Source of the DNA: JAWKRB01 sp041389885
Lineage (GTDB): Bacteria; Myxococcota_A; Polyangia; Polyangiales; Ga0077539
NCBI GenBank assembly: GCA_041389885.1
Contig: JAWKRB010000035.1
Coordinates: forward strand, 16,809 to 80,808
DNA length: 64,000 nt
Direction of reading: 5' to 3'
The notes under the pieces were generated by a model. The model ran no database searches. It was not told where the DNA came from and was given only the letters and a program-made list of their open reading frames with translations. Both the position numbers and the translations under genes were made by a program. Within the stretch, counting starts at the first letter, position 1, and each line of letters starts with the position of its first letter. Below, one piece after another: positions 26,880 through 35,765 of the stretch.

Positions 26880-27470
26880 TCAGGCCGGGATCGGGGGTGG
26901 CGGGTCGAGCGTGATGCCCCCGTAGACCCGGTCCACCGAGAGCGCGCCCGTGAGCCCCGTGAGCGCGAGCGACTCCCCGGGGCCCGCCTCGCGCAACACC
27001 CAGTGGTCCCCCTCTCGCGAGTAGAGCTCGATGCGGGCCGTATGCTGAGAGACGAGCACGTAGTCGCGCAGCGAGGCGAGCCGACGGTAGTGCGCCCACT
27101 TCTCTCCGCGGTCGTAGGCCTCGGTGCTGTCGGAGAGCACCTCGACGATCACCGCGGGGTTGGTCATCGCGTGGCGGTCCCCCGGCGAGACCTCCACCGG
27201 ACCACACACCACGGAGCCATCGGGGTAGGTCGAGAGCCCGGTGTCTTCGATTCGCACCTTCGCGTCCGAGCTGTACGCGACACACCCGCAGGGCAGCGCG
27301 AGCGCACGAAGCTCTGCGAGAACCGCCGCCGCGAGCGCGCCGTGCGCGAGCGTGCCCCCGACCATCGCGTAGACCCGCCCGTCGAGCCACTCGTGCCGTA
27401 GGCCGCTGGTGCGCTCCAACGCGAGGTAGTCCTCGTAGGAGAGCTTCAATTCCGCCGCGGGAGCAGACAC
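26880..27470 (-). CDS. Uma2-family PD-(D/E)XK nuclease-like protein
   Basis: A 196-residue Uma2 (DUF820) protein, a family with the restriction-endonuclease fold but unknown role, often multi-copy. Visible family features: SYEDYLALE near the start, HEWLDGRVYAMVGGT, the acidic site YPDGSVVCG, and VIVEVLSDSTEAYDRGEKW. GTG 27470 is taken as the start because this is where family homology begins. A second copy lies at 28390. Confidence 0.85.
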   Translation of the reverse strand: MSAPAAELKLSYEDYLALERTSGLRHEWLDGRVYAMVGGTLAHGALAAAVLAELRALALPCGCVAYSSDAKVRIEDTGLSTYPDGSVVCGPVEVSPGDRHAMTNPAVIVEVLSDSTEAYDRGEKWAHYRRLASLRDYVLVSQHTARIELYSREGDHWVLREAGPGESLALTGLTGALSVDRVYGGITLDPPPPIPA

Positions 27471-27519
27471 ACGCGGAGTCTGCCCGAAGCGCCCAGGGCT
27501 GTCACCCGCGCCGCGGCGG

Positions 27520-27655
27520 CCGCGATCGTCGCGGTCCTCCACGGCGACGCTCCCCGAAATTCTCCCGGCCACTGCCCGTGCGTCCCGCCCTACCGTCGCG
27601 CCACGCGGTCCGTGCGGCCACGATCCGCACGTCCCGCCACGGGTCACCCCGCGTC
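27520..27655. repeat. R2b-like repeat fragment
   Basis: The sequence around TCGCGGTCCTCCACGGCG and CGCCACGCGGTCCG matches the inside of the R2b copies at 29188 and 33008. The rest of 27471-27734 shows no gene. Confidence 0.5.
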
Positions 27656-27734
27656 GGCCTACGCGATGACGGCACACCCTCTCCCCCGCGGGAAGCCGCG
27701 CACCGGATCGGTGCTCCGTCGCCGTCGGCGCCGC

Positions 27735-28072
27735 GCGCAGACGTCACCCTCCCGCGCGACCCTCACGCCGCGCGCTCACCCCACCCTCATTCCCACGCGT
27801 CGCAAGGGTCCCTCGCCCTCGCGAACTAGCGGCTCCTCGCTCTCCTCGCCGATGTGCTTCAAGATGCGCTCGATCACGGCGCGGTCCTTGATCACGGCGA
27901 TCAGCTTCATGCGCCCGCCGCAGCCCGTGCACTTCAGCGCGTCGCCACCCCACACGCGCTGCAGCAGCGTCGCCCGGTCCCACGTCGTCAGACCCGCTCG
28001 CTGCACGGCCGCGACCCCCGCGGACCAGGCGCTCGCCTCGACCTCGCGACGCGCAGCGACGCCGCCATCGTG
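27735..28072 (-). pseudogene. IS91-family transposase, C-terminal fragment 2
   Basis: In frame it reads VAAVQRAGLTTWDRATLLQR, then a zinc-knuckle CTGCGGRMKLIAVIKDRAVI, then IGEESEEPLVREGEGPLRR and a natural stop. The upstream edge is at CCACGATGG, the same break as fragment 6 at 41170. It is joined in frame to the start of a secreted-protein gene (28073-28240). Confidence 0.75.
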
Positions 28073-28240
28073 GACTCTGCCCCCGGTCGTCGACCCGTCT
28101 TCGAGCTCGAAGCCGACGCCGAAGAACTTGTCCGCGAACCCGCCGCCCGCGAGGTCGAACTCACCGCGCGCGGGTTGCGCGCGTACGAGCGACGGTGCGA
28201 GCCCGACCACCGCGACCGCGAAGATGCGTGACGGTCCCAT
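28073..28240 (-). pseudogene. 5' stub of a secreted-protein gene cut by the IS91 fragment
   Basis: ATG at 28240 starts MGPSRIFAVAVVGLAPSLV with a clear signal peptide ending RAQ, followed by FDLAGGGFADKFFGVGFELE, an outer-surface-like beta start. After about 56 codons the frame runs into IS91 sequence. The rest of the gene is not in the window. Confidence 0.6.
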
Positions 28241-28389
28241 ACGACCTCCGACTACGCGACGGTATCTCCGCGGGAGGGCCATATCCCCCGTTGGGCTCGC
28301 CGAAGGCCGCGAGGGCCATGGTGCTCCCCTGGCCGTGCCCAGAGAGGCCGTCGTCGCGACGGGGGCGTGATCTGCGCTAGCCTCTGGCG

Positions 28390-28986
28390 ATGAGCTCCGT
28401 CGCGCCCCGCGTCGACCCGCGCTTTCCCGGTCTCGCCCCCGAGGTCGTGCAGGGCTATCTCACCGCGCCGCCGACGATGGTCGCCGAGGTCCTCGACGGC
28501 GCTCTCGCGCTCATGCCTCGGCCGCGTCCTCGGCACTCGCGCGCGGCGGGCAAGCTGGGGGCGCTGCTCGACGGTCCTTTCGACGCGGGGCCGCCCGGAG
28601 GGTGGATCTTTCTCCCCGAGCCGGAGATCCACCTCGGGCCGAGGCCCGACATCGTGGTGCCCGATCTTGCCGGGTGGCTGCGGACACGCTTCCCCGAGGA
28701 CGCGTTCGACGAGGAGACCACGCACCTGTCCGTCGCACCTGACTGGGCGTGCGAAGTCGTGTCACCGAGCACCGAGCGCGCCGACCGCGCGAGCAAACTC
28801 CGCATCTACCGCCGCGAGCGCATCGCCCACGTCTGGCTCGTGAGCCCTGCCACGCGCACGCTGGAGGTCTACCGCCTCTCGGGCGACCTCTACGCCCTCG
28901 TCGACATCTTTGAGGACGACGCCGTGGTGCGCGCCGAGCCCTTCGAGGCGCTGGCGCTTCGCCTCGCCGTTCTCTGGTCCACCTAG
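28390..28986 (+). CDS. Uma2-family PD-(D/E)XK nuclease-like protein, second copy
   Basis: A 198-residue Uma2 protein of a different subgroup from the one at 26880 (little identity). Motifs: GALALMPRPRPRHSRAAGKL, the acidic centre LGPRPDIVVPDLAGW, WACEVVSPSTERADRASKL, and HVWLVSPATRTLEVYRL. The start ATG follows a TA-containing leader; no partner gene. It is flanked on both sides by repeat debris. Confidence 0.85.
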   Translation: MSSVAPRVDPRFPGLAPEVVQGYLTAPPTMVAEVLDGALALMPRPRPRHSRAAGKLGALLDGPFDAGPPGGWIFLPEPEIHLGPRPDIVVPDLAGWLRTRFPEDAFDEETTHLSVAPDWACEVVSPSTERADRASKLRIYRRERIAHVWLVSPATRTLEVYRLSGDLYALVDIFEDDAVVRAEPFEALALRLAVLWST

Positions 28987-29187
28987 AGCCACTCTCCGCG
29001 GGTGGGGATGGACCCGTGCCTACGGAATTCTCGCGCAGTTGGGAAACGCCCGAGTCGGAGAGAAGCGCCCGGCGCGAAACACCTCCCCCCGCAACTGACG
29101 GTTCCTCCCAGGCACGAACGCCCGCACGCACCGAAATCCGTGGCGAAAAGCCTGCTTTGGCCACGAACCGTGCCGTTCGCGTGGTTG

Positions 29188-29717
29188 ATGGATAGGCATC
29201 GTGGAAAGGTGGCATCTCTCTCCGCCCCGCCCCTCTCCTGCTCCTCCCTCCCTCCCGCGTCCCCCGCGAATGAGATCCCCGCGTCCCGCCACGACGTCGC
29301 TGCCCCGATGCACGCGCGGCCGCGTTCCTCGCGGTCCTCCACGGCGTCGCGCCCTGAAACGCTCGCGGCCACGGCCCGCGCGTCCCGCCCTGCCCGCTCG
29401 CCACGCGGTCCGCTCGGACGCGGCTCGTGCGTCCCGTGCTTTCGCCCAATCCTGTGCGGCCCAGGCGGTTGCGACACGCGCGTCTCTCTCGCAGGGATCG
29501 CGCGCAGCCCCGTCGCAGGCTGAGAGCGCGGTGGAGGGACGCATGAGTCGCGGCCGACCAGGACGCAAGGAGCCGCGCGGTAGAAGAACGCGAGGGCCGC
29601 GGCCGCGAGGGGTGTGGGGAGGGATGGGGTGGCGGGCCGCGAGGGTCGCGGCCGACCGGGGCGCGGGGAGCGGCGCGGATGAAGAACGCGCGGGTTGCGG
29701 CCGGGAGGTGCGCGCTG
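29188..29717. repeat. R2b composite repeat, copy 1
   Basis: Begins GGATAGGCATCGTGGAAAGG and runs through C/T-rich sequence (CCGCGAATGAGATCCCCGCG) and GGTCGCGGCCGACC units into the next IS91 fragment. It is duplicated, with a roughly 90-nt difference, at 33008-33640. The long open frames seen here have no coding signature. Confidence 0.65.
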
Positions 29718-29790
29718 GAGCAGCGTCGCCTGGTCCCACGTCGTCAGACTCGCGCGTTGCACGTCCGCGATCCCCGAGGGCCGCGTGGAG
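29718..29790 (-). pseudogene. IS91-family transposase, C-terminal fragment 3 (very short)
   Basis: Reads IADVQRASLTTWDQATLLQR and then leaves the transposase at the same codon as fragment 4, continuing into R2b sequence. Sharing both junction and flank, fragments 3 and 4 descend from one rearranged element. Confidence 0.6.
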
Positions 29791-29813
29791 CGCTGCCCTC
29801 GCCCGGTCATCGC

Positions 29814-30137
29814 TCACACGTGCGCGAACGCGCCGCCGTAGCGCGCGGCCAGGAGCGCGGCGGCCATCGCAGCGACGAAGGTGAGCACCAGCGCGACGTA
29901 GGGGCGAGGCAGGGTCGCGTCGCCGCGTAGGGTGTATGCCCCGCCGAGGCCTCCCGCCAGCAGTCCCACCACGGCCCCGCCGACCACGTAGACCACGTTG
30001 CCCAGGCCGAGGCTCGGCACGAGGTGCAGCTCCAGCAAGGTGAAGGGCACACACATCCCGAACACCGGCGCGCCGAGCAGCGCGGCGAGGATCACCTGCA
30101 CCGCGCGGATCCAGCGTGAGGGGTGGGGTCGCGACAC
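29814..30137 (-). CDS. Small three-helix membrane protein
   Basis: A 107-residue hydrophobic protein with three helices (VQVILAALLGAPVFGMCVPF; NVVYVVGGAVVGLLAGGLGG; YVALVLTFVAAMAAALLAA). GTG 30137 is taken because upstream codons are R1 repeat. Function unknown. R1 copy c ends about 40 nt upstream, so the original promoter has been replaced. Confidence 0.55.
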   Translation of the reverse strand: MSRPHPSRWIRAVQVILAALLGAPVFGMCVPFTLLELHLVPSLGLGNVVYVVGGAVVGLLAGGLGGAYTLRGDATLPRPYVALVLTFVAAMAAALLAARYGGAFAHV

Positions 30138-30174
30138 GGGGATGGAGCTTATCGCAGCGTGGTTCGGGGGATCA

Positions 30175-30330
30175 GTACCCCAACGGGTTACGCCCGGCGA
30201 GCACCTCCGCAGCCACGCTCTCCGCCCCTGGAGGCGACGAAATTCCCCTTGTGCGAAGCGAGCTCGCCCTCCCTGTACGCACACTCACGACTCATCCACA
30301 CCACGTCGAGCCGCTACCACTGCCGCGCTG
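30175..30330 (-). repeat. R1 repeat copy c, solo
   Basis: Full core with CCAACGGGTTACGCCCGG, GAGGCGACGAAATTCCCCTT, the TGCGAAGCGAGCTCGCCCTC block and end CGCTACCACTGCCGCGCTGG. No transposase fragment adjoins. The downstream (minus) gene is the small membrane protein. Confidence 0.7.
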
Positions 30331-30390
30331 GCGCTTTCGGTCCATCCCCGCTCACGCGGGGGGAGCCCGCGACGATCCCTCGCGGAGCTG

Positions 30391-30651
30391 CTACAGCACG
30401 TTGGCAGACCGGATGAACACCTTCTCCGGGCCGACGGTGTACAGCACGCTCCAGATCGTGCTGGGCACAGCGCGAGCCCAGCAGCCGCCGACGGGTTCGA
30501 GCGGTACGCGTGTGTCCTTCGACCCTGGCAGCGCAGGGAACTCAGCCGCGAGAGATTCGGCGACGGCGTATGCCCGTGCGCGAACCGTCGCGTCCACGCC
30601 CCTGAGCGTAAGGATGAAGCCGCGAGAGATGCTCAGTCGATCGAGGGACAC
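30391..30651 (-). CDS. Possible toxin of a small toxin-antitoxin pair
   Basis: An 86-residue protein starting at GTG 30651 (VSLDRLSISRGFILTLRGVD), with EFPALPGSKDTRVPLEPVGG and an ending of VLYTVGPEKVFIRSANVL. Size, the strand-helix-strand pattern and the basic/aromatic C-terminus recall RelE/ParE-like toxins, but no diagnostic residue set is clear. It overlaps the upstream small gene by 19 nt, typical of such pairs. Confidence 0.4.
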   Translation of the reverse strand: MSLDRLSISRGFILTLRGVDATVRARAYAVAESLAAEFPALPGSKDTRVPLEPVGGCWARAVPSTIWSVLYTVGPEKVFIRSANVL

Positions 30652-30815
30652 GGACCCTCGCCACGCAGCCACGCCAGCGCCTGCGCGGTCGCCTCAGCGT
30701 CGAGCTCTTCGTTGAGGCTTTCGACCGGGATGCCCTGCTGTTCGAGCTGGCGCAGCACCCGCGCACTGAGTGCCGCAGCCGCGGCGGGATCAATCTTTTC
30801 GGCGGGTTCGCCCAT
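30633..30815 (-). CDS. Possible antitoxin partner
   Basis: A 60-residue acidic protein: MGEPAEKIDPAAAAALSARV, then RQLEQQGIPVESLNEELDAE and ALAWLRGEGPCPSID. It is helical and acidic with no recognised DNA-binding fold. It comes first and overlaps the downstream gene, as antitoxins usually do. Confidence 0.45.
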   Translation of the reverse strand: MGEPAEKIDPAAAAALSARVLRQLEQQGIPVESLNEELDAEATAQALAWLRGEGPCPSID

Positions 30816-30874
30816 GGGCTCAGCTTAGATCGTGGCCTCACCGTCGGGCAACCCCGGGGGTACGCGCCTGACCC

Positions 30875-30970
30875 TCACGCAAACGCGATGAGCGTCTCGT
30901 CCACCACGGCGATCGCCCCCGCGGGCACCCAGGTGACAGCGTACCGCCGCCCGCCGCACCCTGCGCCCAT
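30875..30970 (-). CDS. Possible 31-residue peptide or C-terminal remnant
   Basis: Reads MGAGCGGRRYAVTWVPAGAI and ends VVDETLIAFA. It starts 3 nt after the stop of the broken coiled-coil gene. The tail could be the end of a decayed protein; support is weak. Confidence 0.25.
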   Translation of the reverse strand: MGAGCGGRRYAVTWVPAGAIAVVDETLIAFA

Positions 30971-30973
30971 GCG

Positions 30974-32013
30974 CTACGCCTTCGTGTCGGGCGAGGAGGG
31001 CGAAGGCAGTTCAGCATGAGTACGCCCTGGCGCGAGGCTGGGGAGCGGTTGCTCCTCCGTGCCGCCCGGCGGGAGGGACCGCGCCAGGGTCATGCCCCGG
31101 TCGCCGAGCTCGGCACCGCGAACGATGGCAACCCGCACCGCGTTCTCTGCGTCAGGGGCGATGCGGATGCGCAGGTCCTCACGGTCCCGAAACGGCTTCA
31201 CCACGGCTACGGCCTGATCCGCGAGCCACTGCTGACGCCGGATCTCCTCGACGGCGGCCCATGCCTTCATCTGCGCCTCGAGCTCCTTGGCGCGGGATTC
31301 CGCTTCGTCCCCCCGGCGCCGAGCTTCGGCGCCCTCCGCTTCGGCCTCGGCCTGCCGAACTTCGGCGCGGGTTCGCTCAATCACGGCGTCGGTCTCGGCC
31401 GCGTTGCGCCTGTCCTCCCCGCGCTTCTTTCGGAACGCGACGATGGCGCCGTAGAGGAGGAGCACGAACTCCAGCGCCTCGATCGTCCGGACCTGGAACT
31501 CGACCCACGCCGAGCCGCGGTCGACGCCGACCACGGAGAGATCTTCGCCCAGCGCACGCGGAGTGGTTGCTCGAAGACGGTCGACAGGGCACGCACGTCC
31601 TCGGCGAGGGCGTCGAAGCCCGATTGCTGCTCGGGAAGCTTGATCGCGCACAGGCCGGGCGCCGACACCGGGACCACCGCGCCGATCACGGCCAGCGCCG
31701 TGCGCAGCGCCGCCATCACCGACTGCCGCCGCGACTCGAACGCGTTCCACTCCGCTTGAGATGCGTGCATCGTGTCGCGCCCCGCCGACACGAGGGGGTG
31801 CCTGAGGAGCGCAGCGAGCGCCTCGATCGCGGGCGCCCCCAGAGGCAGCACCATCGCTCGATCCAGCGCAGCCGGGAGATCTCCAGCCTGACTCACGGCG
31901 ACGCCGTTCTCCCCGGTCGCGATCTTGATGCCGATCGCCTGAACGCCCTCGACGACGGCGATGATCTCACCGATCGCCTGGGCCAGATCCCTCAACCTCG
32001 TGCGCGCAACCAT
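30974..32013 (-). pseudogene. Coiled-coil protein gene broken by one frameshift
   Basis: The first frame from ATG 32013 gives about 155 residues (MVARTRLRDLAQAIGEIIAV ... VFEQPLRVRWA). A shift near 31550, where one G seems missing from a G-run, is followed by EDLSVVGVDRGSAWVEFQVR, a hydrophobic segment (FVLLLYGAIVAF), a charged coiled coil (RQAEAEAEGAEARRRGDEAE) and a Pro-rich end. The intact product would be about 345 residues, membrane-anchored, of unknown function. A sequencing error cannot be excluded. Confidence 0.55.
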
Positions 32014-32061
32014 ACCGTCTCCCGGTGACGCGGGACCATCCCCCGCCGTACCCTGCCCGCC

Positions 32062-32721
32062 GTGCGCCACGCCTTCGTCCTCGCCCTCGCTCTGCTCCTC
32101 GCCGCGTGCTCCGCTGCCCCGGCGCCCACCCGCTGCACGCCCGGCGCTTCGGTGCCCTGCGTCTGCCCCGGCGTCGGGATCGGCACCCAGGTCTGCGCGG
32201 TGGACGGCGAGCGCTACGGGGCCTGTGCGTGCGGGACGGACGCGGGGCCGGTCGATGCCGTCGCGGTTGGCGATGCCGTCGCAGTTGGCGATGCCGTCGC
32301 AGTCGGCGATGTCGTCGCGATGGACGTTGCGGCGTCAGAGGACCGGCCCTCGCCCGTGGATGCCGTCGCAGTCGTCGACGCCGGCGCAGAGGACCGGCCG
32401 ACGGTGGTCGACGCGGGGCCCGTGATGCTCTGCGGCGACGCCAGTGTGAACGTGCGCGAGGGGACGTACCTCACCAGCGGGCCGATGGGCGGGACCTTCA
32501 CCAACTGCGGCGCGTGCGGCCGCGCGTGCTCCTCAGCTCAGCGGTGCGCCGATGGGGCGTGCGGCCCCCGGTGTCCCAACGGGGAGCGCGCGATGTGCGA
32601 TGGGCGGATGGTGGACCTGGGGGCTGGGGAGCGTGACGGCGGCGTGGTGAGCCACTGCGGCGCGTGCGGCAACACCTGCCGGGCTGGCGAGGTCTGCGAC
32701 GGGTGCATCTGCGCCCGGTAG
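32062..32721 (+). CDS. Cys-rich lipoprotein with VAVGDA repeats
   Basis: A 219-residue lipoprotein: GTG start, signal MRHAFVLALALLLAACS with lipobox AAC, then Cys-rich segments (CVCPGVGIGTQVC). A low-complexity linker of Val/Ala/Asp follows, and two FTNCGACGRAC / SHCGACGNTC modules close it. The NCGACGxxC module is common in Polyangia surface lipoproteins. The linker contains a DNA tandem repeat (32255-32322). Confidence 0.75.
   Translation: MRHAFVLALALLLAACSAAPAPTRCTPGASVPCVCPGVGIGTQVCAVDGERYGACACGTDAGPVDAVAVGDAVAVGDAVAVGDVVAMDVAASEDRPSPVDAVAVVDAGAEDRPTVVDAGPVMLCGDASVNVREGTYLTSGPMGGTFTNCGACGRACSSAQRCADGACGPRCPNGERAMCDGRMVDLGAGERDGGVVSHCGACGNTCRAGEVCDGCICAR
32255..32322 (+). repeat. 18-bp tandem repeat inside the lipoprotein gene
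   Basis: GATGCCGTCGCAGTTGGC-type units occur about four times in a row, encoding DAVAVG. Copy number could vary by slippage without changing frame. Confidence 0.6.
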
Positions 32722-32726
32722 CGCCG

Positions 32727-32924
32727 TCAGAGGCTGCAGGTGCAGTCCTCGGGATTCGTCGTCAAGCAGCGGCAGATATCGTTTACGACCCACCGCAACT
32801 CTCCTTGCGGCGACACGCAGCGGATCTCGGTGAACCCGAACGTGCTGCACATCGCGCGGAGTCTGTTCGCCTCGCGCTCATCGTCGAGCACTCGTGCAAG
32901 CCGCTTGTTGGCGCAAGACCTCAT
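32727..32924 (-). pseudogene. Small Cys-containing remnant
   Basis: From ATG 32924: MRSCANKRLARVLDDEREAN, then FTEIRCVSPQGELRWVVND and ending CRCLTTNPEDCTCSL. In another frame just upstream, GLCGGLIAGALLLSS resembles a signal segment, so the gene probably lost its start to a frameshift and then to the R2b repeat at 33008. Confidence 0.35.
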
Positions 32925-33007
32925 CCCCTCGAAGCGAAGCACCGCCCCGTCGACGACAGAAGCAGTGCCCCGGCGATCAACCCTCCGCAGAGCCCTTCGG
33001 ATACCGT

Positions 33008-33640
33008 AAGAGGATAGGCATCGTGGGAAGGTCGCGTCTCTCTCCGCCCCGCCCCTCTCCCGCTCCTCCCTCCCGCCCGCGTCCCCCGCGAATGAGATCC
33101 CCGCGTCCCGCCACGACGTCCCTGCCCCGATGCACGCGCGGCCGCGTTCCTCGCGGTCCTCCACGGCGTCGCGCCCTGAAACGCTCGCGGCCACGGCCCG
33201 CGCGTCCCGCCCTGCCGTCTCGCCACGCGGTCCGCTCGGACGCGGCTCGTGCGTCCCGTGCTGTCGCCCAATCCTCTGCGGCCCAGGCGGTTGCGACACG
33301 CGCGTCTCTCTCGCAGGGATCGCGCGCAGCCCCGTCGCAGGCTGAGAGGAAGCACGATGAGCCCGCCACCCGCCACGCAACGGCGGCGACCGCAGCGCGG
33401 AGAGCGACGTGGTGAAGGAGCGCACGGAGCTCGACCGACCGGGATGTGGTGCGCGGCGCTGTGGAAGGACGCGAGGGTCGCGGCCGACCAGGACGAAAAG
33501 AGGCACGCGGAAGAAGAACGCGAGGGCCGCGGCCGCGAGGGGTGCGGGGAGGGATGGGATGGCGGGCCGCGAGGGTCGCGGCCGACCGGAGCGCGGGGAG
33601 CGGCGCGGATGAAGAACGCGCGGGTTGTGGCCGGGAGGCG
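33008..33640. repeat. R2b composite repeat, copy 2
   Basis: Begins GGATAGGCATCGTGGGAAGG and is nearly the same as 29188-29717, with extra sequence at about 33350-33445 that includes the R3 stretch also found at 20946. It carries the same GGTCGCGGCCGACC units. No gene is seen. Confidence 0.65.
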
Positions 33641-33762
33641 CGCGCTGGAGCAGCGTCGCCTGGTCCCGCGTCGGCAGACTCGCGCGTTGCACCGCCGCGA
33701 CCCCCGAGGACCACGCGCTCGGCTCGACCTCAACAGCGCCGCCCTCCCCGACTGTGCCGGAG
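33641..33762 (-). pseudogene. IS91-family transposase, C-terminal fragment 4
   Basis: Reads SGTVGEGGAVEVEPSAWSSG then AAVQRASLPTRDQATLLQR, ending at the same junction as fragment 3. Its upstream edge abuts the membrane-protein tail on the plus strand. Confidence 0.65.
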
Positions 33763-33938
33763 TGGCGCTCGTGGCCGGCGCCGCGGCGGGCTTTGTGGGC
33801 ACCCTCACGCAGCAGTTCGTGTGCCCCGTCGCCGTCGCGTCGCACACGATGACCTCGCACGCCGCGCCGGTGCTCATCGGCGCGCTCGCGGCGCTCCTCC
33901 TCGCGCGCCGCACCCTCAGCGCCGTCGCCGATCGCTGA
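33763..33938 (+). pseudogene. C-terminal tail of an NrsF/DUF1109-like membrane anti-sigma protein
   Basis: The last ~58 codons read AGAAAGFVGTLTQQFVCPVA, then SHAAPVLIGALAALLLARRT. The two-helix pattern with a lone Cys-Pro between helices resembles the C-terminus of NrsF-type anti-sigma factors. The 5' part is replaced by IS91 fragment 4. Confidence 0.45.
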
Positions 33939-33947
33939 CCCGACCCA

Positions 33948-34613
33948 TCAACGGACCACGAGGATCTCGTCCATCGGTTTTCTTGTGATGTCGGGCACTT
34001 CACAGTGACTCGCGGGGTGGCCCACGGGGAGCAGAAGGAAGGGCCGCTCGTGCGCGGGGCGGTCGAGCACCTTGCTGAGAAAGCCCATGGGGCTCGGGGT
34101 GTGGGTCAGGGTCACGAGGCCCGCGAGGTGGATCGCCGTGATCAGCATCCCCGCGGCGATGCCCGCGGACTCCTCTGCGTAGTAGGTCTTTCCCTGAATA
34201 CCCTCGGGGTCTGGGTCGGTGCGGGCGAGCTTGAACATCACGATGAGCCACGGGGCGGTCTCGAGAAAGGGCTTGTCGGCGTCGGTACCGAGGGGCGCGA
34301 GGTCGGCCAGCCACGCCTCGCTCGCGCGACCCTCGTAGAAGGCCCGCTCCTCGGCCTCGGCGGCCTCGCGGATCGCGCGCTTGAGCGCTGGGTCCCGCAC
34401 CGCGACGAAGCGCCAGGGCTGCTTGTTCGCCCCCGACGGCGCGGTCCCCGCCGCGGCGATGCAGCTTCGGATCACCTCCTCGGAGACGGGCGCGTCGGAG
34501 AAGTCTCGAACGCTCCGGCGTCGTCGCATGGCCTCGTAGAAGCTCCGCGACGCCTCCTCGGGCGACGCCTCGGGGCGGTAGGGGACGTAGGGGATCGTGC
34601 GGGACGCGGGCAT
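33948..34613 (-). CDS. Nitroreductase-family flavoprotein
   Basis: A 221-residue FMN-dependent oxidoreductase. FMN-binding RRRRSVRDFSDAPV near residue 30, the GTAPSGANKQPWRFVAVRD block, AGIAAGMLITAIHLAGL, and a late LLLPVGHPA match the iodotyrosine-deiodinase-like nitroreductase group. ATG 34613 is taken since homology starts soon after; the frame is open further upstream into the DUF3592-like gene. Substrate unknown. Confidence 0.85.
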   Translation of the reverse strand: MPASRTIPYVPYRPEASPEEASRSFYEAMRRRRSVRDFSDAPVSEEVIRSCIAAAGTAPSGANKQPWRFVAVRDPALKRAIREAAEAEERAFYEGRASEAWLADLAPLGTDADKPFLETAPWLIVMFKLARTDPDPEGIQGKTYYAEESAGIAAGMLITAIHLAGLVTLTHTPSPMGFLSKVLDRPAHERPFLLLPVGHPASHCEVPDITRKPMDEILVVR

Positions 34614-34660
34614 CGAGACGGAGTATTCCGTGAGGCGCTGCGATACAACTCTCCCCCGCG

Positions 34661-34806
34661 ATGAGCGAGCCGCAGGACGACCCCGCGCCGATCGATCTGT
34701 TCCGGCTGGGGCGGAGCAGGGCTTAGAGCGTCTGCGTGCGCTGGCGCTCTCGCAGTGGGCAGGGCAGCCGTTTCGCGCGGTGATCGGCCGCGCACCGGAG
34801 ATGTCG
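34661..34806 (+). pseudogene. Possible 5' remnant of a plus-strand gene
   Basis: MSEPQDDPAPIDLFRLGRSR ends at a TAG, while the next frame continues ERLRALALSQWAGQPFRAV. Joined, these would form a plausible N-terminus divergent from the nitroreductase. Support is weak. Confidence 0.2.
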
Positions 34807-34820
34807 GCCCGAACCCATCG

Positions 34821-35297
34821 GGCGGCGGCGTCAGCCATTCCGAGCGAGCGGCCTCCTGCGCACAAAGCGGCAAGCAGTGCGAGCGTGGCGGCGGCGCAGA
34901 CTGCAAACGCGACCCAGAGGCGCCTGGCCTGCTTGCCGGGTCGGGCGAGAAACGCGCGGCTCGGGTCGGCCACATCGACGTAGACGGGCGCGGTGGCGCC
35001 GACGGGGAGCGCGCGAACCAGGTCGGTCGGAGAGTCGTGCTCGTGCCCTTGCACACCCCAGAGCGCTGGCGTCGTCGTGCCGCGGTAGCCGCGGTGTTCG
35101 TACGACACCACCAGGACGGCGGAGGGGGCGCGTCCGGCGTGTTCGACCCGGCTCGTGGTGACGGTCCCGCGCACGACCTCGAGCTGCGAGGTCGTGCGCC
35201 CGAGGCCTCGCTCGAGCCAGGCGTTTGCGCCCACAAGCGCGGTAAACACCACGGCGAAGAGGAGCAGGTAGGGCGAACTTCCGCGGCCTTGATTCAT
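34821..35297 (-). CDS. DUF3592-like membrane protein, C-terminal limit uncertain
   Basis: From ATG 35297: one helix (SPYLLLFAVVFTALVGANAW), then the extracytoplasmic beta region VVRGTVTTSRVEH ... AVLVVSYEHRGYRG ... PVYVDVADPSRAFLARPG, then a second helix (LWVAFAVCAAATLALLAALC). This is the two-helix DUF3592 plan. No stop follows before the nitroreductase; in another frame a stop lies near 34836, so a single-base change has probably removed the normal end. Confidence 0.5.
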
Positions 35298-35474
35298 CAC
35301 GTCTCCTGGTCCAGAGAGCGCTGCGCGTGCGAACGAGGGGCCGCGCGGCATCCCCAGTGTGCGACAGGTCCCTGCGTAGCGTGGCGGTTCAGTCTACCGA
35401 TAGGGGCCGCGCCGTGCTGCTGGCCGGGGGCATCCCGCTGGAGGACTTGTCCCCTATCCCCCTCGCCCCCCCTG

Positions 35475-35765
35475 CGGAGCCTCGCGGGCGGCTACAAGCT
35501 CCGGTTGCTGCTGGCGCAGACGCTCTTCGCGGGGGCTGACGTGATGCTCCTCGACGAGCCCACGAACCACCTCGACGTGGAGAGCATCGACGCGCTGCTC
35601 CAAGCCCTCGTGGACTTACCCCGGCACGGTCATCGTCACGAGCCACGACTGGCACTTCGTGGGTCGCCTCAGCACCCGCGTGCTGGAGAGGTCGCCGAAG
35701 GGCGCGCAGCGCTTCAACGGCACCTACGAGGAGTTCCTCGCGGCACAGGGCGCCGACTACCTCCG
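35475..35765 (+). pseudogene. ABC-F ATPase C-terminal fragment
   Basis: Signature and Walker B of the second ABC-F domain are clear (GGYKLRLLLAQTLFAGADVM then LLDEPTNHLDVESIDALLQA). A frame change near 35617 follows, then TVIVTSHDWHFVGRLSTRVL and GTYEEFLAAQGADYL. Everything upstream of the signature is absent. Confidence 0.75.
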
